From: Gammaproteobacteria bacterium
GTDB taxonomy: Bacteria > Pseudomonadota > Gammaproteobacteria > Steroidobacterales > Woeseiaceae
Assembly (NCBI GenBank): GCA_018699395.1
Contig: JABIQN010000080.1
Coordinates: 1-36,609 of the forward strand
Direction of reading: 5' to 3'
DNA: 36,609 nucleotides
In this document: piece by piece, positions 28,609 to 36,609 of the stretch
Position numbering within the stretch: position 1 is the first letter of the stretch
Layout: each line of letters begins with the position of its first letter
The notes under the pieces: model-generated
The model's input: only the letters and a program-made list of their open reading frames with translations
Told to the model about the DNA's origin: nothing
Database searches by the model: none
Made by a program: the position numbers and the translations under genes

Positions 28609-29313
28609 ATGAGCACGCAAGCAGAAGTTGATTACGTAAACGAAGAATTATCCGAGCAATCGGTACACGATTACCTCGCATTACATCCGGATTTCTTTGA
28701 AGGACATGCGAATCTTTTAAGCTCCTTGAATCTGCCACACACCACAGGCGGGACAGTATCACTGGTCGAGCGGCAGGTTTCTGTCTTACGCCAAAATGAC
28801 CTCTCGCTTCAGAAGCAACTCAAAGAGCTGATCGAGGTCGCGCGTGCCAATGATTTGCTATCAGCAAAAATACATGAGCTAACAATGCAACTTTTCGCGG
28901 CATCGGACCTCAAGACGATGATTATTACTCTCGAAGAGGGGATGCGCAGTGGATTTGGAGCGGATCAGGTAGTTCTCGTGGTTTTCGGCGATCCCGATGC
29001 TTTCCATGACATTGATACTGGTAAATTTTTCCGGGTTACCGACAAAGACGATGATGCACTGAGTCCCTTTAATGCCTTTCTTGCCGGCAAAGCCGCACGT
29101 TGTGGAAAAATTCATGATGCGCAGCGTGATTTCCTATTTCAAGAAGATGCGAACGACATTGGATCCTCTGCATTGGTGCCGCTCGGTATCGACAACGAGA
29201 TTGGCTTTCTCGCGATTGGCAGCGCCGATGCGAACCACTTCCACCCCGGCATGAGCGTCGACTTCCTGACGCGCCTTGGTGATCTTTTGGCGGGTGCGCT
29301 GAAGCGCTATTAA
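28609..29313 (+). CDS. DUF484 family protein
   Basis: VHDYLALHPDFFEGHANLLSSLNLPHTTGGTVSLVERQVSVLR; between dapF and xerC. Confidence 0.9.
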   Translation: MSTQAEVDYVNEELSEQSVHDYLALHPDFFEGHANLLSSLNLPHTTGGTVSLVERQVSVLRQNDLSLQKQLKELIEVARANDLLSAKIHELTMQLFAASDLKTMIITLEEGMRSGFGADQVVLVVFGDPDAFHDIDTGKFFRVTDKDDDALSPFNAFLAGKAARCGKIHDAQRDFLFQEDANDIGSSALVPLGIDNEIGFLAIGSADANHFHPGMSVDFLTRLGDLLAGALKRY

Positions 29314-29325
29314 GGCGACTGTAGA

Positions 29326-30222
29326 GTGAGTGACAGCGGCAGGATCGACGATTTTATTCGGCATCTGCAATACGAGCGCCGCTTATCGCCGGAGACCTGC
29401 AAGAATTATCGCCGCGACCTTGTTGCGCTACTCACGTTTCGCGAATACGCCAATATTAATTCTTGGCGCGGCCTTGATAGTGAGAATTTTCGAGCATTTT
29501 CAGCGTCTTGCTATCGCAAAGGTTTGAGCGCACGAAGCATTCAACGACGTCTCTCAGCCTGCCGGACCTTCTTTCGATATCTGATTCGCGAAAAACACGT
29601 CGACAATAATCCAATTACAAACGTATCGGCGCCAAAGGGGAAAAAACGTCTTCCCGGCAACCTTGACGCGGACCGCATGGCTCGCCTGCTCGATATTCCT
29701 GGTAAGGGAGCTTTGGTTACCCGTGACCGTGCGATCCTCGAGCTGCTGTACTCGTCAGGATTACGCTTATCAGAGCTCACTGGTCTGAACTGCGGTGACG
29801 TAGACATGTGCGACGCGATGGTGCGAGTGACGGGCAAAGGTAATAAAGATCGCATTGTCCCAGTCGGGCGCAAGGCGATTTCCGCGCTACAACAATGGGA
29901 CTGCGCTCGAGGTGAGCTGGCTAACGTTGATGAAAGCGCCTTATTTGTCAGTAATCGCGGCACTCGCATCAGCCCGCGGTCTGTGCAGGCACGAGTCTCT
30001 CATTGGGCACGCCGTCAAGGCATCGACACCAATGTCTACCCGCATCTGTTCCGCCACTCGTTCGCGACCCACCTTCTGGAGTCAAGCCACGACCTGCGTG
30101 GAGTACAGGAGCTACTGGGTCACGCCAATATCTCTACGACTCAGGTCTATACTCACCTTGATTTCCAGCACCTGGCCCAGATATACGACCAGACACATCC
30201 CCGGGCGCGAAAAAAAGACTAG
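29326..30222 (+). CDS. xerC: Tyrosine recombinase XerC
   Basis: [73 protein letters not shown] start. Confidence 0.94.
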   Translation: MSDSGRIDDFIRHLQYERRLSPETCKNYRRDLVALLTFREYANINSWRGLDSENFRAFSASCYRKGLSARSIQRRLSACRTFFRYLIREKHVDNNPITNVSAPKGKKRLPGNLDADRMARLLDIPGKGALVTRDRAILELLYSSGLRLSELTGLNCGDVDMCDAMVRVTGKGNKDRIVPVGRKAISALQQWDCARGELANVDESALFVSNRGTRISPRSVQARVSHWARRQGIDTNVYPHLFRHSFATHLLESSHDLRGVQELLGHANISTTQVYTHLDFQHLAQIYDQTHPRARKKD

Positions 30223-30250
30223 TCACAGGCGCCGTAACAGGAAGAACAGC

Positions 30251-30781
30251 ATGGAACAATTTCGAGGGACAACTATTGTCTCTGTCCGGCGCAATGGCAA
30301 AGTTGTGATCGCAGGCGACGGTCAGGTCAGCATGGGCAATACGGTAATGAAGGGTAATGCCCGAAAAGTCCGAACACTGGCTGGAGGAAGAGTAATCGCT
30401 GGATTCGCAGGTGGCACCGCCGACGCGTTTACACTTTTTGAACTCTTCGAGAGCAAGCTTGAGCAATACGGCAACCTGACCAGAGCCGCTATCGAACTGG
30501 CCAAGGACTGGCGGATGGATCGACGCTTGAGGAGACTTGAGGCACTACTCTGTGTTGCCGACACCGAGGCTTCGTTTATTATTTCAGGCAACGGTGACGT
30601 TATCGAGCCAGAGAATGACCTGATGGCCATCGGATCGGGTGGACCTTATGCGCAGGCCGCAGCTCTCGCCTTGTTGCATAATACTGATCTTGAAGCTCGA
30701 GATATTGCCGAAAAAGCGCTGCTAATCGCTGGTGACATCTGCGTCTTTACTAATCAAAACATCACTATCGAAGAACTCTAA
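30251..30781 (+). CDS. hslV: HslV protease subunit
   Basis: [50 protein letters not shown]. Confidence 0.95.
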   Translation: MEQFRGTTIVSVRRNGKVVIAGDGQVSMGNTVMKGNARKVRTLAGGRVIAGFAGGTADAFTLFELFESKLEQYGNLTRAAIELAKDWRMDRRLRRLEALLCVADTEASFIISGNGDVIEPENDLMAIGSGGPYAQAAALALLHNTDLEARDIAEKALLIAGDICVFTNQNITIEEL

Positions 30782-32115
30782 TGTCCCAAATGACTCCCCG
30801 AGAAATCGTCCAGGAACTGGACAAACACATTGTTGGTCAGGATAACGCCAAACGTGCCGTCGCGATCGCTCTGCGCAATCGCTGGCGCCGCGTGCAGGTT
30901 GACGAACCACTACGCAGCGAGATTACGCCCAAGAACATCTTAATGATTGGGCCCACAGGTGTCGGCAAAACGGAAATCTCTCGTCGGCTGGCGCGGCTAG
31001 CCCGAGCTCCATTCATCAAGATCGAAGCCACAAAATTCACCGAAGTCGGATACGTCGGTCGTGAAGTTGACAGCATCGTTCGTGATCTTATGGATGTATC
31101 GATCAAATTGATTCGTGAAGACGCTATGGCGAAAGTTCATCATCGAGCAGAGGACTCCGCGGAAGAGCGTGTTCTCGATGCGTTGTTGCCACCGCCTCAT
31201 CAGACTGATGGCTTCGTACCGGATGAAGCACCTACCGATAGCAGCACCCGGCAGAAGTTTCGCAAGATGCTGCGCGAGGGCAAGCTCGACGATAAGGAAA
31301 TCGAAATCGATATTCAGGCGTTGCCCGTTGGAGTCGAAATCATGGCGCCTCCCGGCATGGAAGAAATGACCAGTCAATTACAAGGCATGTTCCAGAACTT
31401 GGGCAATAACCGTAGTAAGACCCGAAAACTTAAAGTAAAGGAAGCATTTCGTCACTTGACCGACGAAGAGGCGGCGAAAATGATCGACGAGGAAGAGCTC
31501 AAGGCTCAGGCGCTAGAAGCCGTCGAACAGCATGGTATCGTGTTTCTGGACGAGCTCGATAAAGTCACCAGAAGCTCCGGCACTCAAGGGGCGGATGTTT
31601 CGCGTGAAGGTGTGCAGCGCGATCTACTGCCACTCGTCGAAGGTTCGACGATCAATACCAAATATGGAATGGTAAAAACAGATCACATTCTGTTTATTGC
31701 CTCTGGTGCTTTCCATGTATCCAAGCCCTCCGACCTTATTCCAGAATTGCAGGGCCGCTTCCCGATCAGGGTTGAACTGAAGTCGCTCACCACTGAAGAT
31801 TTCGTTCGAATCCTGACAGAGCCCGACGCATCGCTGACATCACAGTATTCGGCGCTCCTCGAAACTGAGGAAGTCCATCTTGAATTCGCGGAGAGCGGCG
31901 TTCGTAGAATCGCTGAAGTGGCGTTTCAGGTTAATGAAAATACCGAGAATATCGGCGCACGGCGACTGCATACCGTCATGGAACGACTACTCGAAACCGT
32001 ATCATTTGATGCGTCGGAGAGAAGTGGCTCGAAATTCATAGTCGATGCTGGGTATGTCAATGATCACCTCGAGGAGCTGGCGCGAGACGAAGACTTGAGT
32101 CGCTATATACTTTAA
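30781..32115 (+). CDS. hslU: HslU ATPase subunit
   Basis: [49 protein letters not shown], terminal SRYIL. Confidence 0.96.
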   Translation: MSQMTPREIVQELDKHIVGQDNAKRAVAIALRNRWRRVQVDEPLRSEITPKNILMIGPTGVGKTEISRRLARLARAPFIKIEATKFTEVGYVGREVDSIVRDLMDVSIKLIREDAMAKVHHRAEDSAEERVLDALLPPPHQTDGFVPDEAPTDSSTRQKFRKMLREGKLDDKEIEIDIQALPVGVEIMAPPGMEEMTSQLQGMFQNLGNNRSKTRKLKVKEAFRHLTDEEAAKMIDEEELKAQALEAVEQHGIVFLDELDKVTRSSGTQGADVSREGVQRDLLPLVEGSTINTKYGMVKTDHILFIASGAFHVSKPSDLIPELQGRFPIRVELKSLTTEDFVRILTEPDASLTSQYSALLETEEVHLEFAESGVRRIAEVAFQVNENTENIGARRLHTVMERLLETVSFDASERSGSKFIVDAGYVNDHLEELARDEDLSRYIL

Positions 32116-32195
32116 GCACTATAAACACTGTGGCTTTTTCGGCCTCAGCATTCATACCACTGGCCCCGTTTAAGCCTCGCAGGTATCCTCCGCTT

Positions 32196-32948
32196 ATGAA
32201 ATCCGCTGAAGACAACTCGACTCACTTCGGTTACCGGACTGTCGGCAAAGATAAGAAAGCCGACATGGTTCGCGGCGTTTTTGATTCTGTGGCAAGTCGT
32301 TACGACATCATGAATGACCTGATGTCTGCTGGAATGCATCGCTTGTGGAAGAGATACACGATAGACCAGGCGGCTATTAAGCCCGGCCAGATTGTGTTGG
32401 ATCTTGCCGGCGGTACAGGTGACCTGGCAAGAGAATTCTCCAAGAAGGTCGGTAAAGACGGACAGGTTGTTTTAGCCGACATCAATGCGGCGATGCTCAA
32501 ACAAGGCCGCCGCCGTCTGATTGATGCCGGTGTTTCGGGCAATATCGCTATCGCCCAGGTTGACGCACAAGAGCTACCATTCGACGACGCAACATTTGAT
32601 TGCATCACCATGGCATTCGGACTGAGAAATGTGACGGATAAGGATGCAGCTCTCGCCTCAATGTTTCGCGTCCTGAAGCCCGGCGGCAAAGCTATGGTTC
32701 TGGAATTCTCCAAACCGAATGAAGCTATCAAACCAGCTTATGATCTGTACTCTTTTAAAGTATTGCCTACGCTCGGCAAGTTTGTCGCGGATGATCCGGA
32801 TAGCTATCAATACCTGGCAGAATCAATTCGTATGCATCCGGATCAGGGCACACTTAAATCGATGATGGAAACGGTCGGCTTCGAGCGATGCCGTTTTCAT
32901 AACATGGCCGCTGGCATTGTCGCCCTTCATATTGGCTATCGGGTCTGA
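32196..32948 (+). CDS. ubiE: Ubiquinone/menaquinone C-methyltransferase UbiE
   Basis: [60 protein letters not shown] at 32196 preferred. Confidence 0.94.
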   Translation: MKSAEDNSTHFGYRTVGKDKKADMVRGVFDSVASRYDIMNDLMSAGMHRLWKRYTIDQAAIKPGQIVLDLAGGTGDLAREFSKKVGKDGQVVLADINAAMLKQGRRRLIDAGVSGNIAIAQVDAQELPFDDATFDCITMAFGLRNVTDKDAALASMFRVLKPGGKAMVLEFSKPNEAIKPAYDLYSFKVLPTLGKFVADDPDSYQYLAESIRMHPDQGTLKSMMETVGFERCRFHNMAAGIVALHIGYRV

Positions 32949-32954
32949 TTCGAA

Positions 32955-33560
32955 ATGGATGCTCTAGAAGCCATATTGCGCCCAGTCGCAGAATTATTGA
33001 ATCGTAATATTCAAGAATCAACCCCAGCTAAAGAACTCTGCAAAGACTTATCTGGAACGATTGTTGCGGTGCGCGTTCGAAATACAGCCCTTACAGCCTA
33101 CTTCCTAATTGGTGATGAGACACTCGATGTAGCTACATCGAGCTCGAAAGAGCCTGACGTCATCGTCTGCGGATCATTAATCACTTTGGCTCGCATAAAT
33201 GCCAAGTCTAGTGAAGCTGCCATTCGCGACGGTTCACTGGACCTATTAGGAGATGCAAGACTAGCTGATCATTTTCAAAAACTGCTAAATCACGCGAAAC
33301 CTGATGTTGAAGAAGAACTCTCATCGTTGATCGGAGATGTTGCGGCACATCGTCTCAGCGAAATATCCCGTGGCGTCGGTCGCTGGGGGCGTGATGCACG
33401 CTCGACGATGAGTGCAAATATTCGCGAGTATCTTCAAGAAGAGAGTCGCGACGTACCCAGTCGCTACGAAACCGATAAATTCAACGAGAATGTCAGCACC
33501 CTCCGCGACGATGTAGACCGCCTTGAAGCCCGCGTGAATCGATTGCAGGAAAATTTATAG
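32955..33560 (+). CDS. ubiJ: UbiJ (SCP2-domain accessory factor)
   Basis: SCP2-like N-terminus, C-terminal coiled coil DDVDRLEARVNRLQ; between ubiE and ubiB. Confidence 0.87.
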   Translation: MDALEAILRPVAELLNRNIQESTPAKELCKDLSGTIVAVRVRNTALTAYFLIGDETLDVATSSSKEPDVIVCGSLITLARINAKSSEAAIRDGSLDLLGDARLADHFQKLLNHAKPDVEEELSSLIGDVAAHRLSEISRGVGRWGRDARSTMSANIREYLQEESRDVPSRYETDKFNENVSTLRDDVDRLEARVNRLQENL

Positions 33561-33561
33561 T

Positions 33562-35190
33562 ATGGCGAGTCGCCGCACCATTTTTCGAATGATCGCGATC
33601 CAGCGTGTATTGATTAAGTACGGCCTGGACGATGTGATTAAGCAGACGCATTTATTACGGCCTTTACGATTTCTTTTTTACCTCATGCCACGTCGACTCA
33701 ACACTTCGACTCCGATTGGTGAAAGACTTCGACTCGCACTCGAGGAACTGGGGCCAATCTTTGTCAAGTTTGGTCAGGCCATTTCCACAAGAAGAGACTT
33801 GCTGCCACCTGATATTGCTGACGAACTCGCAAAACTACAGGATGCAGTGCCACCGTTCCCAGTCGAGCAGGCAGTAGCGATCGTCGAGAGTGCATATGGC
33901 GAGTCAGTCGATTCAGTCTTTGCACGTTTCGACAAAAAACCGCTCGCAGCTGCATCCATCGCTCAGGTGCATACCGCAAAACTTAAGACCGGCCATGAAG
34001 TAATCGTAAAAGTGTTGCGCCCGGGTGTACAGGATCAGATTGAAGGTGATATTGCAGTACTACGAGTGATCGCTGGCCTTGCGGACCGTTATTGGGAACA
34101 TGGTAAGCGATTACGTCCGCTGGAAATTGTCGACGAATATGAGCATACGATCCTCGACGAATTGGATCTCATGCGTGAAGCCGCTAATGCAGCTCAGTTG
34201 AAGCGAAATTTTCAGGGCTCTGACATGCTCTATGTGCCAGACGTATACTGGGACTACTGCCGCCCCGAGGTCCTCGTTCAAGAGCGAATTTACGGCACAC
34301 CAATCAGCGATATGGATGCACTGCTTGAAGCGGGTACTGATATTCAGGTCCTCGCGGAAAACGGTGTGGAGATTTTCTTCACGCAAGTATTCCGGCACAA
34401 CTTTTTTCATGCAGATATGCATCCGGGCAATATATTCGTCATTACGTCGGATCCCAAGAAACCGAAGTATGCCGCTGTCGATTTTGGCATCGTTGGAACA
34501 CTGAGTCCCGAAGACCAACGTTATCTTGCAGAAAATTTCCTCGCGTTTTTTGATCGTGATTACCATCGAATTGCAAAATTGCATTTGGACAGCGGTTGGG
34601 TTCCAGCAGAAACTCGCGTTGATCAACTTGAAACCGCTATTCGGACTGTTTGCGAACCCATTTTCAATAAACCGCTCGCAGAGATATCGTTCGCACAGCT
34701 TTTGATGCGATTGTTTCGTGTCGCACAGCGCTTCGACGTTGAAATTCAGCCACAGATGATTTTGCTGCACAAAACCTTGTTTAACATCGAGGGACTGGGT
34801 CGACAGCTTTATCCGCAGCTCGATTTATGGAAGACAGCACAACCAGTATTGAAGCGCTGGATGGACGAACAAGTTGGCGGTAAGGCATTTTTAAAAGACA
34901 TTCGTCAAAATCTGCCGCAGATGCGTGATGCTTTGAAAGAGCTACCCACTATTCTTCGCTATTTAGGTGAACAGGCGGCTGAGGGTCACGTTAACTTAAA
35001 TTTAAAGTCATCTGAACTGACAGAGATTAAGAATCTGCTAGCTGAGCAGCAACGACAACGTCGTTGGTTAACGGCTGCTGCCGCTGCGGTTGTTTCTGGT
35101 GGCCTTGTTCTCACGTTCGGTGCGATACCAGAGCTTGCTTGGGGACTGTTTGCTGCCGGTGCTCTTGCGGTATTCGCAGCACGACCTTAA
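33562..35190 (+). CDS. ubiB: UbiB atypical kinase-like protein
   Basis: LGPIFVKFGQAISTRRDLLPPDIADELAKLQD, AAASIAQVHTA, FHADMHPGNIFV, AVDFGIVG; two C-terminal TM segments. Confidence 0.95.
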   Translation: MASRRTIFRMIAIQRVLIKYGLDDVIKQTHLLRPLRFLFYLMPRRLNTSTPIGERLRLALEELGPIFVKFGQAISTRRDLLPPDIADELAKLQDAVPPFPVEQAVAIVESAYGESVDSVFARFDKKPLAAASIAQVHTAKLKTGHEVIVKVLRPGVQDQIEGDIAVLRVIAGLADRYWEHGKRLRPLEIVDEYEHTILDELDLMREAANAAQLKRNFQGSDMLYVPDVYWDYCRPEVLVQERIYGTPISDMDALLEAGTDIQVLAENGVEIFFTQVFRHNFFHADMHPGNIFVITSDPKKPKYAAVDFGIVGTLSPEDQRYLAENFLAFFDRDYHRIAKLHLDSGWVPAETRVDQLETAIRTVCEPIFNKPLAEISFAQLLMRLFRVAQRFDVEIQPQMILLHKTLFNIEGLGRQLYPQLDLWKTAQPVLKRWMDEQVGGKAFLKDIRQNLPQMRDALKELPTILRYLGEQAAEGHVNLNLKSSELTEIKNLLAEQQRQRRWLTAAAAAVVSGGLVLTFGAIPELAWGLFAAGALAVFAARP

Positions 35191-35286
35191 TTTCCTAACT
35201 GATTTCTTTTCGCTGGTGTTCGGATTAGTTTTTTTCAAAATAATATTCATTGGAATAGTTTTACGGCTATTGCTATAACTAAACTT

Positions 35287-36468
35287 ATGATTTTCCGTGT
35301 ATCACACAACAACCTACGACCGCTCAGGTGGTGCATTATTCTGTTTTCTTTATTTCTTACCGCTGGATGCGGTGGAGGTGGCGGAGGCGGAAACGAGAGC
35401 AGAGGCGGATCCACTATTTCTGCACCTATGGCACCTACTTATACTTACTCTACCTTCAACCAAATAGTGGCCTCTGAAAATAATTTCTCTGATTACGATA
35501 TTGCCGCTGCTCATTACAGATTCACGACCGGTGATGCTGAGGGTTGCTATTTAATAACCGATCAAATGGACGATTTTAAATTGCGTTATGACGCTCAGCT
35601 CAATGCCATTGTAACAATCCAAAATGTCGCTCGTCCTTGTCTGACTCAATCTATATCCGGTACTCCCCTTAATTTTTTTATTGAGGCAAGCTCCGGAGGA
35701 TCTTTTGATGGCGTACTAAATGGTCTTCTAGCATGGGATACGTGGGCAATCGGTATTCCAGATGCTGGCACCCTCACTGAAACAGCTTTTAATTGGATAG
35801 AATCGTCCCCCTATTGTGATATCCAATCCAATTGGATGGGCACGAAGTACGTTTGCTTGGGCGTTTATGAAATTAATTATGGGGATACTTGTCAATATAA
35901 CGATGGATCTTGTTCGTACCTTACTAGTGACAACACCTATGACACTGATCTTCTATCGGGAGTGACAGGAGACTTTACCTTCACTGGAGACATGCCGACT
36001 GCAGGTATAAATGGCTTTAGAATCAAAGCCTTGGCTAAATATTATGCGACTGGCAATGGCTATAACAATAACTGTGGGAGCAGTTCCTTTTCCTACAATA
36101 TGCTCGATTGTGGACCTGTCACGCAGGGCGCTCTTACGGCAGATCAGTTTTTAACTGTTGATTTTGCAGCCGGCACCCTAGTGGGCAGTTTAGATCTAGA
36201 TTACGATTTATATTATGAGACCACCTATTCTGCTCCTACCCTGTCTGAGGACAGGACTATCGGTACGCTTACCTTTAGTAACGTTCAAATCTCAGGTAAC
36301 TCATTTTCTGGAGAAATAACATCTCCCAATTTCGAAGGACTTGTTAAGGGTCACTTCTTTGGGCCAGACGCGAAAGAAATTGGCGGTGTCATTTATTTTA
36401 AAGATAAAGAAGATGGAGATTACGCTTTAGCCTATGGAGTGGTTGCCTTTGCCGGTGCAATGAACTAA
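35287..36468 (+). CDS. Hypothetical secreted lipoprotein with poly-Gly after the lipobox Cys
   Basis: Signal peptide and lipobox FLTAGCGGGGGGGNESRGGS; Cys-containing beta-rich body; no domain recognised. Confidence 0.65.
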   Translation: MIFRVSHNNLRPLRWCIILFSLFLTAGCGGGGGGGNESRGGSTISAPMAPTYTYSTFNQIVASENNFSDYDIAAAHYRFTTGDAEGCYLITDQMDDFKLRYDAQLNAIVTIQNVARPCLTQSISGTPLNFFIEASSGGSFDGVLNGLLAWDTWAIGIPDAGTLTETAFNWIESSPYCDIQSNWMGTKYVCLGVYEINYGDTCQYNDGSCSYLTSDNTYDTDLLSGVTGDFTFTGDMPTAGINGFRIKALAKYYATGNGYNNNCGSSSFSYNMLDCGPVTQGALTADQFLTVDFAAGTLVGSLDLDYDLYYETTYSAPTLSEDRTIGTLTFSNVQISGNSFSGEITSPNFEGLVKGHFFGPDAKEIGGVIYFKDKEDGDYALAYGVVAFAGAMN

Positions 36469-36581
36469 ATCTGCTCATCAAAAATAATAATAAATTTCAT
36501 AACCAAATCTATAAGCAGACTAAATAAAGAGTACGCTGAAACATAATCACGATAGCTACTTAAATATCAGGACAATTCACG

Positions 36582-36609
36582 ATGGAAAATAACACCTTAC
36601 CTGGCGAGC
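36582..36609 (+). CDS. Possible 5' end of a truncated downstream gene (MENNTLPGE...)
   Basis: ATG with AGGA upstream at the window edge; too short to confirm. Confidence 0.2.

Noticed and set aside
30251-30268. HslV starts MEQFRG before the expected catalytic TT
   Set aside because: Six-residue propeptide-like extension is common in HslV of many proteobacteria; not unusual.
34111-34770. 219-aa minus-strand ORF
   Set aside because: Fully antisense to ubiB, which has clear domain motifs; no recognisable domain in the antisense frame.

Overview
This is a gammaproteobacterial chromosomal segment, mostly housekeeping, with dense and often translationally coupled genes. Left to right: nudC-like NADH pyrophosphatase; NRDE/TANGO2-like protein; carboxylesterase (-); a full arginine operon argR-argG-[P-loop ORF]-argC-argD-[argF']-argB-argH; lptM-like lipoprotein; polA; engB (-); cytochrome c4; lipoprotein DsbA; L,D-transpeptidase (-); FAD-linked oxidase (-); DUF5062-like ORF; PHA-system-like ORF (-); cytochrome c5; small membrane ORF; TorF-like porin-glnK-amtB; hemC-hemD-hemX-hemY; orphan ParA (-); dapF-DUF484-xerC-hslV-hslU; ubiE-ubiJ-ubiB; an AT-rich lipoprotein ORF. 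The most interesting signal is in the arginine operon. Its transcarbamylase has succinylornithine-type (SOTCase) rather than acetylornithine-type (AOTCase) residues at three diagnostic positions. The operon also carries an uncharacterised P-loop protein (DUF1611/DgcN-reminiscent) where a glutamate N-acyltransferase would be expected, and no argA, argJ or argE is visible. This suggests a candidate N-succinylated arginine pathway with an unassigned first enzyme. Other signals: a near-consensus sigma-54 promoter plus an upstream inverted repeat in front of porin-glnK-amtB, a decayed cytochrome c5 fragment, tandem palindromes upstream of argR, and an inverted repeat between parA and dapF. All calls come from reading the supplied translations and sequence; no database search was run.
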